From Nautilus pompilius (lineage: Eukaryota > Mollusca > Cephalopoda > Nautilida > Nautilidae), in assembly GCA_018389105.1 (NCBI GenBank), contig JACATO010000980.1, positions 310,001-374,000 of the forward strand: 64,000 bases of DNA. Direction: 5' to 3'. Below the pieces are notes generated by a model. It searched no databases and was not told the DNA's origin. It saw only the letters and a program-made list of their open reading frames with translations. The translations under genes were made by a program, and so were the position numbers. Within the stretch, counting starts at the first letter, position 1. Every line of letters starts with the position of its first letter. This document shows positions 24,033 to 34,768 of this stretch, piece after piece.

Positions 24033-25256
24033 TGAAGTCTGTCAAAAAAGTATCTCACCTTAGGTTGGGAAAAAAAAAATTACATACTTGCTGGGGTTTA
24101 ATTGCTAATCCCCTTTTAAGTAGGTCCCTTGTGCCTCCACACACAGCCCAATGATCTTTCCACTGTTCAAAGCATGTCTGGAATGCTTCCGGAATGGCTC
24201 TCAGCTCTGCTGTCATATTCCACATGATGTCCTCTCGGCTCTCAAAATGGGAGCCTTTCAGTGGCATCTTCATTTTTGGGAATAACCAGAAGTCAGGAGC
24301 CATGTCTGAAGAGTAGGGAGCTTGACGAATGAGCTGGGGTGTCGTCATGATGCACCTGCCAGTTTTGCAGGGCACACAGATCTGGTCTCTTGCACCGAAC
24401 TGCATCACAAAGACATTGGAGGACTTCCTGATAGTACTCCTTTGTAACTGTTTGTTCTTCTGGTGCATATTCATGTTGCACAACGCCTCGGTAGTCGAAG
24501 AAAACAGTCAGCATCACCTTAATTTTACTCCGGACCTGATGTTGGGTGCTTCCACTGTGATGACTGAGCTTTGGTTTCCAGGTCATACCTGTATACCCAC
24601 GTGTCATCTCCAGTTATCATGGTATTCTGGAACTCAGGATCCCTGTTGGCAGTATCCAGCAGGTCTTGCGCAACCTCAAGATGAAATTGTTGTTCCTGAG
24701 AAAGCAGCTTGGGCACAAATTTTGCTGCCACTCTGCGCAAGCCAAAATCCTCCTTTAAAATTGCATGTGCAGAATCTTTACTGATCCCAATCTCATCACC
24801 AATTTCCCGCACCACCAAACGACAATCCTTCATTATCAGGGTCTGCACTTTCTCGATAACAACCGCATTGCAGTTTGTTGACGGCTTCCTGGAATGCTGG
24901 TCACTCTCCACCAATGTGCGGCCATCTTTGAACCTGTTGTACCATTCTTTTATTTGGGTAACACCTATGGCATTGTCACCTAAAGTCTGTTGAATTTTGT
25001 GAATTGTTTCCGCTAAGCTCTTGGCAAAACTTGATGTAAGATCGTTGCTCCACATGTTCCGTCATCACAGTTGAAATGAAAATGCGATGAGTAAGTAGTA
25101 CAGCACCTCACATGGTGGCTGCTTGACAGCGACTGACGCATCCAGCAAGCCCGCCAAAAACCACACATGCGGCTCCACTATGCACACTTTTGCCTCCTTA
25201 ACGTCATTACTTCCCGCAGGAAAAAATAAAGTCAGATACTTTTTCGACAGACCTCG
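24033..25256 (-). mobile_element. Mariner copy 1 (GVQW3-related), in Tc1 right end
   Basis: TA flanks both ends (24031-24032 and 25257-25258). The left end TGAAGTCTGTCAAAAAAGTA and the reverse complement of the right end CGAGGTCTGTCGAAAAAGTA form the terminal repeat, followed by a CTGACCTTA-like word. At 1224 bp it is full length for this mariner group. The transposase runs on the - strand. It interrupts the right terminal repeat of the Tc1 at 22571, so it is younger than that Tc1. Confidence 0.93.
24055..25055 (-). pseudogene. Mariner transposase, copy 1, broken
   Basis: Reading down from 25055, the N-terminal part holds the HTH segment (GVTQIKEWYNRFKDGRTLVE), the second HTH (RLVVREIGDEIGISKDSAHA) and the linker FVPKLLSQEQQ. 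The first catalytic D is in TGDDTWVYRYD. After KHPTSGPE a stop and frameshift remove the usual PRPKKAR stretch. Another frame continues KIKVMLTVFFDYRGVVQHEY and QNWQVHHDDTPAHSSS (second D). A third carries DMAPDFWLFPKMKMPLKGSH, where the third D of the DD34D triad lies. It ends near 24055 close to the terminal repeat. This is the family from which vertebrate GVQW3-like proteins derive. At least two frame breaks are present. Confidence 0.9.
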
Positions 25257-26528
25257 TATATGTATCGTTTTATTTGTAGTTCTAAAATATAGAATGTTCA
25301 TTTTCAGATACAATACAAGAATGATGTCTTGTTATACTAATGTGGTAAAATAAACAATCTGCCTCTTGCACATTTTTAGATGAAATAATGTTAAGTGAGA
25401 AATATCACCTGTGAAATATTGTAAACATGATTTTTTAATTTTGTGGAATATTTATTATTTGTAATGGGATTAAAATGTAACAGAAAATTTCAAAATATTT
25501 TCCGATTAACCTTGGATCGCTGGTAAATACTTTTATCTGTTCAGTGCGCACAATACCATATCAATTGATAGGGGAGTTTACTCAGACGTGGAAGAGAAAG
25601 TTACTTCCTCATTTTGGCTAATGGTAACATTTCTAAGAGAATGACAAGCATGATTATTTTTCAAATCTATAAAATTTAACCAAATTAGCAGACATAAAAC
25701 CTATTACTTTTGGTAAATTCGAAAAACTAATTAGCTTTGTATCAGGATGAAAGTGCCATAAGAGATTTTGTCTGGCAATCAGTCAATAAACGATGCAAGT
25801 TTATATTTTTACATGGCTAAATCCCTTGTGATCTTGTCACCACATGATATTTTCAACATTTATTTTTTTGAAATTCATCTGATTCATAGCTGGTTGATTC
25901 TTCTTTTCCATTGCTGGTTCTTTACTAGATTGGACATGACTGCAGAACATGTTATAGTTGGGTTTTCAAAAGGTGGCTCCATTATGGATGTACTCAGACA
26001 AAAATTAACATTTTATAATTTTATATGAACATACAGTAGTAAAACAACGCTGACTCACAGAGTTACTGTGATTCTAGAACAATTCATACATCTGTTAGTG
26101 ACTAATAAAACTAATGTTTTTTGTTTAAAATAATCTTGAAAGTTACTAATTACAGTTGTTGCTTATATTATTCAGCTTCCGAATATCAGGTGGTATTTTC
26201 GCCATATAGTGAAAGCCACTCTTCCCAAATATTTGTTTTGTCTTGCATTAATAGGAATGTAACTAATGCAATATTTTGACAAGCTTTTTTCCTGAAGTGT
26301 CAACACTAAACAATATTGAAATTCCATTAACTGTTTTCCAAATTTCTATTTTATCTGGCATAAATTAGTGGTTCTCAAAATTATTACATATACTTCTGGT
26401 TATGAACAAGATGATGAGTTTTCATTGTTATAATGTAAAAATGATTTTTTACTATCGTTAGGCCATTTATTTAGTTTTGATTTGATATTCAATGTAATAA
26501 TTTCTTGAAATGCTACTATAGAGTTATA
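25257..26528. other. Interval between two inverted mariners, probably inverted
   Basis: AT-rich, with no gene I can support. The frame at 25768-26028 has no motif. The words GTAACTAATGCAATATTTTG (near 26260) and TTAGTGGTTCTCAAAATTATTA (near 26366) resemble Tc1-type ends seen at 15637 and 22388. The interval is inferred to be inverted relative to its original orientation (see findings). Confidence 0.55.
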
Positions 26529-26611
26529 CAGGTACATATAAAAAAATTAGAATATTGTGGAAGAGTTCATTTTTTTCCGTAATTTAATTCAAACAGTGAA
26601 ACTTTAATATA
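26529..26611 (-). mobile_element. Displaced outer end of the Tc1 right terminal repeat
   Basis: After TA (26527-26528) the 83 bases start CAGGTACATATAAAAAAATT and continue TAGAATATTGTGGAAGAG to GAAACTTTAATATA. They align with the first 83 bases of the left repeat at 22571. They stop at exactly the TA where the inner right repeat stops at 24032, and a mariner starts at 26612. They are therefore the piece missing from the Tc1 at 22571-24032, in inverted orientation. Confidence 0.85.
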
Positions 26612-27750
26612 CGATGTCTGTCGAAAAAGTATCTGACCTTATTTTTTCCGGTCGGAAGTAATGACATTAGGGAGGCAAAAGTGTGCATAGTGGAGCCGCA
26701 TGCTTTCATGCACGTGTGGTTTTTGGCGGGCTTAGGCAGCCAGTGTGAGAGGTACTGTACTACTTACTCGTTGCATTTTCATTTCGCCTGTGATGACGTA
26801 ACGTGTGGGGCAACGACCTTGCATCAAGTTTTGCCAAAAGCTTGGAGATACCCAAGTGGAAACAGTTTGCAAAATTCAACAGGCTTTTGGTGACAATGCC
26901 ATGGGTGTTACCTAAATAAAAGAATGATACAACAGGTTCAAAGATGGCCGCACCAGTGGAGAGTGACCAGCATTCTAGGAGGCCGTCAACAAGCTGCAAT
27001 GCAGTTATCGAGAAAGTGCGGACTTTGATAATGGAGGATCGTCGTTTGACGGTGCGGGAAATTGGTGATGACATTGGGATCAGTAAAGACTCTGCACATG
27101 CAATTTTAGAGGAGGATTTGGGCTTGCGCAGAGTGGCAGCTGCTTTCTCAGGAACAACTTTGAGGTTGCACAGGACCTGCTGGATACTGCCAACAGGGAT
27201 CCTGAGTTCCTGAATACCGTGATAACTGGAGATGAGACTTGGGTGTACGGGTACGACCCAGAAATCAAAGCTCAGTCATCACAGTGGAAGCACGTCAGGT
27301 CCAGAGCAAAATCAAGGTGATGCTGACTGTTTTCTTTGTGCATCACGAATACACACCAGAAGGACAAACAGTTACAAAGGAGTACTATCAGGAAGTCCTA
27401 CATCTTTGTGATGCAGTTCGGCGCAAGAGACCGGATCTGTGGGCCTCGCAAAACTGGCAGCTGCAGCATGACAACGTCCCTGCTCATTCGCCAGGCTCCC
27501 TATTCTCCAGACACGGCTCTTTCTGACTTTTGGTTGTTCCCAAAAATGAAGATGCCACTGAAAGGCTCCCGCTTTGAGAGCTGAGAGGACATCATGCAGA
27601 ATGCAACGGCAGATGTGCTTCGAATAGTGGAAGGATTGCTGGGCTGTGTGTGTGGAGGCACACTTCGAAGGGGATTAGCAATTGAACCCCCAACAAGCAC
27701 GTAATTTTTTTTTCCCAGTCTAAGGTTGGATACTTTTTCGACAGACCTCG
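26612..27750 (+). mobile_element. Mariner copy 2 (GVQW3-related), inverted to copy 1
   Basis: TA lies at both ends (26610-26611 and 27751-27752). The left end reads CGATGTCTGTCGAAAAAGTA. The reverse complement of the right end starts CGAGGTCTGTCGAAAAAGTA. Length is 1139 bp, about 85 bp shorter than copy 1 because of internal deletions. The transposase is on the + strand. Confidence 0.93.
26860..27690 (+). pseudogene. Mariner transposase, copy 2, broken with internal deletions
   Basis: The order of motifs follows copy 1. A degraded HTH1 region lies near 26860-26945, followed by ESDQHSRRPSTSCNAVIEKV and RLTVREIGDDIGISKDSAHA, then DLGLRRVAAAF. The segment normally reading FVPKLLSREQQFH is deleted here. 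The next frame gives TGDETWVYGYDPEIKAQSS (first D), then KIKVMLTVFF, EGQTVTKEYYQEVL and QNWQLQHDNVPAHSPG (second D). A final frame gives DTALSDFWLFPKMKMPLKGS (third D). At least three frame breaks are needed to connect these, so the gene is dead. Confidence 0.88.
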
Positions 27751-27752
27751 TA

Positions 27753-28595
27753 CATGCTTAGTGGGACTGTATTGTACCACAAAATAGATTGGCAACTCTG
27801 TTAATACAAAGTCTCTTTTACAGAACTTGCTACTGGAACTATTCTATGTTAAAATGGATGGTAAACTGAGTTTGACAAGATTAACTAACATGAACAGATT
27901 ACTGGAACAGTGATGTTTATGCTGTGAAATCCAGAAAAGTTATTGTTCTTCATAAAATACAAAATTATTTAAATTTAACACAAAAATAAAGTACCATTTA
28001 GTTTTTAAAATAAACTGCTTTATATTTAAGTGGATAGTTTTTGACTTTGCTCTTTTCAATGATTTATTAACAGTGTCAAGTGTTGCTTCTACCATTCTGC
28101 TTTATTTATTGTTGGTTCTTAGACCCATTTAGTAGTTACAAGAAGCCATCGTGGCTTAAGTTCCCCCAGGAAAGATGAACCATCATTAATGTACTTCTTA
28201 AAATGATTAATAATTATCACTAATAAGTACATTTGCTGGTTATTTATTCCACCCACTAACATCTATTAGTTTAAAAAATGTGTATTTCTCAATATTTATC
28301 CTATTTACATGCTCAAAAGCCCTAATTAATTCCAAAATTTTTTAATCAAATCTCTTAAATGTATAATAATATTCAACTTTCTTTTATTTAAAAGAACTGG
28401 GCACATCATTTGTTACATTTCCCGTGATTACCAAACTTCTGGTGGATGTAAGTGAATTTCTTGTATCATATGTAGCCAGAAAGTAGTGTTTGATTGTTTC
28501 TCTGGTTAATTCTTTATTCTGAAGTTTTGGTGTGTGAACTAAACTGAAGGCTAGTTGTGTGCATGGCCCAAGATGGTTTTTACATTCTCATTAAG
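27753..28595. other. Non-coding, intron-like
   Basis: AT-rich. I see no gene or bounded repeat. Confidence 0.5.
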
Positions 28596-28663
28596 CCAGG
28601 TGAGAGAGAACGGGAAGAGAGTGAAAGAAAAAGAGCTGATTGCTGAGATGAAGCTGAAACTGG
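28596..28663 (+). CDS. Candidate exon, unrecognised
   Basis: TTTTTACATTCTCATTAAG precedes 68 bases that end at the near-perfect donor CTGG/GTAAGTA. With the first base completing a codon, the frame reads QVRENGKRVKEKELIAEMKL then KL, a charged helical peptide. Its starting phase fits the end of the candidate exon at 12945-13028. It does not fit the start of the candidate at 30086-30173 without another exon between them. A purine-rich run of this kind can be open by chance, so support is moderate at best. Confidence 0.35.
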
Positions 28664-30085
28664 GTAAGTATAATGTATAGAATCTGAAGCAACAGCAAGG
28701 AACAAGGCATGGCCAAACAGTTAAATTTTTTGCTTGTTTTTAAGATGTAGTGTAGAAACAAGTGAAAAGAAAAAGTATTTCATTAAAAAAGTGGCAACAC
28801 TTTTAGATTTACATCAAGGAAACGGTCACCAATCATTTACCGTCAGAGATGCTATTATTGTTTGTTGCAAGAAATTTGTTATTTCCCGTCATTGCTTCTA
28901 AATGCTTTACTAAAAATGACTAGGATAAAGATTTCATCAGCAGTGGACTAATCCATGTCGAATACTTCTAAACACACGATTATTTTGTTTGATGATGATG
29001 AGTCTATCGCAAATTTGAGCTGCTGAATCATCAGGGGGATTATTAAATCGTTGTTTATTATCTTAATTAACATCTCATGTGGTACAGAGAATCAATTATT
29101 TTTTTCTCAAAATTAGAAATGTTCCATTCTCAACCTATGTTATGCACTTACCAATTTTTAAATTAAAGATTTCCATTCTTTATCCATTTTTGATGATTTA
29201 AATGCAAATGACGTATGAGACATAAAGGACTACGACCAAGGAGGAACTCTAGACCAATATGTATAAAGATGCTAAAGGATACTTCAGAGACAAAATTTCT
29301 TTACATGTAAGTAGCTTTTGCTCTTTCATTATTATTTATTTTGCAGCATATCTCTGACGGGTATTATAAAATGACCTGCCTTAGTTTCAGAGAATACTGG
29401 AGGCATGACCTTGACCTAAGGATTGTTTCTCCCCCCCAACAATAAAATACAGAGAGAAGCTGTACGGTTGGCCACCAGTAATTTTAAAAAGATTTGTATA
29501 TTATGTATTTAGAGCTGTAATTTTTGTTGTGTTTGACTTTTCCTTTAAGCATCGTGGATAAAATTAACCCTAAATAACAAATGTTTGAGTCTACAAAAAC
29601 GGTTGCCTGAGCTTTCTCTCCAAGTCTTGGATGCTTGTTTTTGTACACCTTCACTGAAGGGGGGATATTGCATCACTCAAAATCTGATTATCTTTCAAGA
29701 GGCTAACTGTACCACATTCTGACTTATCATGATGCATTCCTTTTGCTAAAGCATCATCGCAAGGTTGGCATTTATTGAAAGTCACTGCTTTATACAGCAG
29801 CATTCAAAATTCTAAAATACATTTTGTTTACCTTACATATTTATTTTTACTTGAAGATTATAAAGATTTTTTTTAAAAAGTTGATATAGTGGATAGGATA
29901 GGAATCAGTGAAGCAAAGCTAAGAGAATTTACCAACAACTGAAGCCACTTGAGTTTATTTATGCTCAGTCAACCATAGCAGTGCAGTAATCTGTTTCTCA
30001 AAGCATCACGTTGGAATGTTTGCCCTGTATCATTCTATTCCACTGAGGTGCCTGCTTTTGTTTCATAAAATCAATTGAAATTCAG
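28664..30085. other. Non-coding, intron-like
   Basis: No gene I can support. A GTAAGTAG donor-like site at 29308 follows a short open segment from 29252, which I regard as too weak to call. Confidence 0.45.
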
Positions 30086-30173
30086 TCTTTTGAAGATGAA
30101 CGTAGAATGATGAAAAGCTGCTGCAGTTCCATTTACCACATAGTGATGATCAAAGGTGACAGTGCTTCTCGAG
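30086..30173 (+). CDS. Candidate exon, unrecognised
   Basis: AAATTCAG precedes 88 bases open in one frame and the donor CGAG/GTGAGTG follows. The peptide reads SFEDERRMMKSCCSSIYHIV then MIKGDSASR. Composition is protein-like, not AT-driven, but the acceptor tract is only moderate and I recognise no domain. An alternative acceptor is the CTGCAG at 30120-30125. If this and the exons at 12945 and 28596 belong to one + strand gene, at least one exon between 28663 and 30086 is still unseen. Confidence 0.38.
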
Positions 30174-30516
30174 GTGAGTGCCGGAAAAAAGGTAAGTTAA
30201 ATAGATACGCGTGATTGCAGTGAATGTGGAGGGAATTGGTTTTATGCACTGAAAAAAGGTGAATATTCTTGATTTTCATCCAAATGTAATCTGACCAGTG
30301 TCAAAGGTTATAGCAACTTTTTTTTATATTTGTATTAGTTTGTAAGTTTTGGATAAATGTCAAATTTTGTGATTTGCTCAATTTTATTGAAAAGAAAAAA
30401 AAAAAACTAATGAAGAATCTTTATGAAAGTTTTATTTCTAAATTAAAAAGTTACTCATTTCTGGTGAATACTTAAGGCAAATACATTGCCGGAATTTGTT
30501 TTGCATATTCAGTGAC

Positions 30517-31017
30517 TAGTGTTGTGTTTGGTAACTTTTACCGATTACCGAGTGTAAGGTTAGAATTTACCGGTAATCTATTTGTAGGTGCCTGTGAAGT
30601 ATGCTGTTCACAGCAAATCCGAATATTAAGCATGCTCGAAGTTTCACAGAGTGTTGTGTGATAGCCGCTCCGTGGGCTTGTCTCCAATGGCAGGCGCGCG
30701 CTCCTGGCTGCATCATAGGCCTCTGTGGTGTCACCCTCATGGAAGTGCGGACAATACACACTGGCAAGAGATTGTCCATTTCATGATCAAAGTTAACTTC
30801 TACAGAATCAGTTCCTTGTGTTATTCGTTTTTGTTGATGACTAGAAAATCTACATAAATCAGTAAAATACGAAGTTAATAATGTGTGTGAGAACAAAACG
30901 AGCATTTTTGACATTTTAAACCCGTAAAAAGCAAACTTTTGAAAATCTGAAATTTTACTGGTAACTTTACCGAGTTTTTACTTTACAGGGTTTTACTTTT
31001 TAACCAAAGCAACAATG
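30517..31017. mobile_element. hAT-type MITE, 501 bp, with perfect 8-bp TSD
   Basis: TCAGTGAC is duplicated exactly at 30509-30516 and 31018-31025. The left end is TAGTGTTGTGTTTGG and the reverse complement of the right end is CATTGTTGCTTTGG. ACCG-containing words (TTTACCGATTACCG, ACCGGTAATC, CTTTACCGAG) lie inside both ends and could be subterminal transposase sites. The middle (about 30590-30740) is more GC-rich. There is no transposase. The 8-bp duplication supports a hAT, although the termini are imperfect. Confidence 0.8.
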
Positions 31018-31025
31018 TCAGTGAC

Positions 31026-32129
31026 CTTGGTGTAGGAGATTACCATGGCAAAGCATATGCACATCTTTGGATATCAGGTATATAACACTAGTTCATTTGA
31101 AATGACAGGTCTGTTAACCATTTCCTTTGTTGGGAGCTGCTTGTTCATTGTTACTAAACTATCCTATCTTAATATATGCTACTTATTAGCGAGCTGATTG
31201 CCGAAGTATCATGCTTATAAAAGCATGACATTCATGTAAAACAAAGTATAGACATGTAGTACTGTATTACAATGTACTATAACTATCTTTAAAATTAGTG
31301 AATAAACATAAAAATGCTGTTGTACAGTAATGTACTTACTATCAATACTGAAGCACAATTTTAGAATTAGTTTCCAAAAAATGGCAGTTTCTGCAACTGC
31401 AATAGAGCTTTGTGTCCTCATCTTCAAAATGTTATCACTATTTTTAGATTCTGACACATGCTTAGCACAGAGTTCATGTAGGGCCTCCAGAACCCAAACT
31501 TTATTAGCAAGAGATAGATCCAAGATAAACAACAAATTCAACTGTTAGAAATGTGAATGTGTACAAGTTTAGTATGTTAAAGAGGAGCCAGTAATGGTTG
31601 TGCATCTAAACATGTTTTATTTGGAATTTCTAGCATGACAGTCTGATATCCCATGCTTTCATTATAGGGCAAAATGTAGATCACTTTTGGACACCCACCA
31701 TGCTCTCCAGATCTCTTCTCTAAGTTGTGGTTGGTAGCTGTTTCAGGAGCATAAACTTTAGCAGCTATTCTTGTGAAAATAAGATGCTGCAATGCTTGTG
31801 TGAATGCCACTGATGAACATCTGTTTGAGGTATTTTATATACAAAGCAAAATTTCTATCTAGTCCTGTCTTTATTTGCTAGGCTATAGATAGAGTATAAA
31901 TCATTCTGAGACATTCTATAATATTGGAAATGATTATTAAAAAACACAGGATATACACAAATACTGAATGATTGCAGCCAAGAGAGACACAATGAATGCA
32001 TTAGTATTTGGAATGTGAGCTCTTCGCTTTATGTAACATTTGAACACCTCATTTTCATGATCCCAAACAGATTATGAATGTATAACTGAAATATTGTTCC
32101 AAATTTTATAATTCACCTAAGGAGTCTGG
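31026..32129. other. Non-coding, intron-like
   Basis: No gene I can support. Open frames on the - strand at 31215-31541 and 31577-31810 have no motif. Confidence 0.45.
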
Positions 32130-32640
32130 CTGCTATTTGACTTTCTCAGTATTGTTCATACCAGGCCTCTGTGCGGTGTTCTGTCAGCCTCTTTATATTC
32201 CAGATAGTGAATGTGGTAAAAACTGTCATGTTGGATGTCGTCTTAAGACGAACCTGCTTGTACTCAGCAGTCATTATACCCTCAATTTTATGCAAATCTC
32301 CATTCTTGGTTGACATCCATCCACTCCCATGCTTCATTGTAGCTGTTATGTTGCCTGCCATTCACCATTGTCAAATAGTTCAAACTTGTATTCATTTGTA
32401 AAGAGCATCTTCTTCCAGATTCTGTCATCTCTGTTGCCAATTTCAGCCTTGGTCTTTGGTTGCCTTTCCCAAACAAAGGTTTAGGCAGCTATGCATCCAC
32501 AGAGACCACTTTGGGCTAATGCGCATTTTACAGTACTTGAAGAAACATACCCATTCACAAGATCTCTACTGGCTCATCATTTATCATGTAAGGAGCACAC
32601 CCCGAGTTACTTGAGGTAATTTTCGAAGACTAAGCATGCT
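32130..32640 (-). pseudogene. Tc1-like transposase remnant
   Basis: Read on the - strand, pieces appear in family order. VSSSTVKCALAQSGLCGCIA corresponds to the second HTH and linker. RDDRIWKKMLFTNEYKFELF corresponds to the W-KVL-SDE-KFELF segment, with the catalytic D replaced by N. ATMKHGSGWMSTKNGDLHKI then EGIMTAEYKQV corresponds to TVKHGGG---V-G---L--IEGIM---Y. The pieces need at least two frame changes. Nothing after EYKQV matches the second or third catalytic motifs, and no terminal repeats were found, so the copy is a fragment and older than the 22571 element. Confidence 0.65.
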
Positions 32641-33591
32641 TATCTCTATTTTCATTTTCAGAATCATTAACGGTCATTCCAGCTGGAGTGACCACTCCTA
32701 TGTTGACTTTGGTGAAGTACCAAGCTTATCTGGTTATGTCATGGAAATCACTAGCAATAAAATTGCTCTTTTGACTTACCTTCCATTAGAGACACTTTGC
32801 ACAACTTTCCTCTCTCATGATGTTAGCTCTGGATGTTCTTGTAGAAATTTCAGCATAAGCCACAAATGTTACTTACCTTTAGAAGTAGTTAAATCAATAA
32901 GTTTGGAAAAATTACTCAACATTGAATGAGAGAGGTTCTTTTCTCTCAGTGCTTACAATGAAGATTTCTCTAGGCTAAATGTATCTCTGCACAAATATCT
33001 GTTTGTTATTATTTGACATTATTTAAAAAATAGATCAAATAAATTAGTGTAGGTTAATTTTGTTCCATAAAAACTCTTCCTTTAGCTAACTAACAAAATC
33101 ATCATGCAAATTATGAGTATTTTCTACACAGATTAAAGAAAAAGCATAGAATACTTACCTACTCAAACAAATCCTATGATATCATTAGATTCTGCAACAT
33201 AACAATCAGGCTCATGTTTTTAAAATTACTGAAAATTAAGGTAGATCAAACGTGAGAGCTACTTTTAGAATATGTGATCCAGATTTGATGGCCTTTCTGG
33301 ATGTAGACAGGATGGAATGGAGGATCTCAGTTATTCTGAGCAATTAACAGCAGTTACTTCCAAAATTATATGAAAATGTAGTTGAGACATTTAATGAGAG
33401 TGAATCAGTTGTTCCATAATAAGTTTTGGAGTTTTCAATTTTAACTTGAAACCCACTGCTATCAACCAAAGAATTCCTGCTCCTTTCTAACAATCTTGTG
33501 CTATGTGGTGCTTAAGTTACATGGTAGACCTTTGTTTGTAAAACAGTTGAATATCTTTTAAAATGGTATTAAATAATCACCATTGTAACTA
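32641..33591. other. Non-coding spacer
   Basis: May include decayed flanks of the Tc1 remnant. No gene I can support. Confidence 0.45.
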
Positions 33592-33593
33592 TA

Positions 33594-34766
33594 TGAGGTC
33601 TATCGAAAAAGTATCCGACCTTAGGCTGGGAAAAAAAAAATTACCTACTAGGTAGTTTAATTGGTGGGCCCCTTGTGCCTCCACACATTTAGCCCAGCGA
33701 TCCTTCCACTGTTCGAAGCACATCTGGAATGGCTCTCGGCTCTAAAAGCAGGAGCCTTTCAGTGGTGTCTTCATTTTTGGGAGCAACCAGAAGTCAGAAG
33801 GAGCCATGTCTGGAGAGTAGGGAGCCTGGCGAAAGAGCGGGGATGTTGTCATGATGCAGCTGCCAGTTTTGCGAGACCCACAGATCAGGTCTCTTGCACC
33901 GAACTGCATCACGAAGATGTCAGAGGACTTTCTGATAGTCCTTCTGGTGCCTATTCGTGATAGTTGAAGAAAACAGTATCACCTTGATCTTGCTCCGGAT
34001 CTGACGTGCTTTTTTGGGCCTTGGCGAAGTTGGGTGCTTCCACTGTGATGACTGAGCTTTGATTTCTGGGTCATACCCGTACACCCACGTCTCATCTCCA
34101 GTTATCATGGTATTCTGGAACTCAGGATCCCTGTTGGCAGTATCCAGCAGGTCCTGCACAACCTCAAGATGAAATTGTTGTTCCCGAGAAAGCAGCTTGG
34201 GTACAAATTTTGCTGCCACTCTGCACAAGCCTAAATCCTCCTTTAAAATTGCATGTGCAGAATCTTTACCGATCCAAACCTCATCACCAATTTCCCGCAC
34301 CGTCAAATGACGATCCTCCATTATCAAGGTCCGCACTTTCTCGATAACTGCATTGCGGTTTGTTGACGGCCTCCCGGAATGCTGGTCACTCTCCACCAAT
34401 GTGCGGCCATCTTTGAACCCGTTGTACCATTCTTTTATTTGGGTAACAACCATGGCATTGTCACCTAAAGTCTGTTGAATTTTGCGAATTGTTTCCGCTT
34501 GGGTATCTCTAAGCTCTTGGCAAAACTTGATGCAAGATCATTGCTCCACACGTTCCGTCATCAACAGCGAAATGAAAATGCGACGAGTAAGTAGTACAGC
34601 ACCTCACATGGTGGCTGCCTGACAGCGACTGATGCATCCAGCGAACCTGCCAAAAACCACGCATGTGCATGAGGGCAAGCGGTTCCATTATGCACACTTT
34701 TGCTTCCCTAACATCATCACTTCTCATGGGAAAAAATAAAGTCGGATACTTTTTCAACAGACCTCG
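33594..34766 (-). mobile_element. Mariner copy 3 (GVQW3-related)
   Basis: TA lies at both ends (33592-33593 and 34767-34768). The left end is TGAGGTCTATCGAAAAAGTA and the reverse complement of the right end is CGAGGTCTGTTGAAAAAGTA. At 1173 bp it is close to full length and highly similar to copy 1. It has the same orientation as copy 1. Confidence 0.93.
33660..34570 (-). pseudogene. Mariner transposase, copy 3, broken
   Basis: The best-preserved frame (34453 down to 33920) holds VTQIKEWYNGFKDGRTLVES, ERLTVREIGDEV-like HTH2 (here RHLTVREIGDEVWIGKDSAH), KFVPKLLSREQQFHLEVVQD and TGDETWVYGYDPEIKAQSS with the first catalytic D. KHPTSPRPKKARQIRSKIKV is intact here, unlike in copy 1. After this the frame shifts and a deletion removes part of the middle. 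The second and third catalytic segments (33740-33870 region) persist only in other frames. The start region before VTQIKEW is also out of frame. At least three breaks. Confidence 0.88.
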
Positions 34767-34768
34767 TA

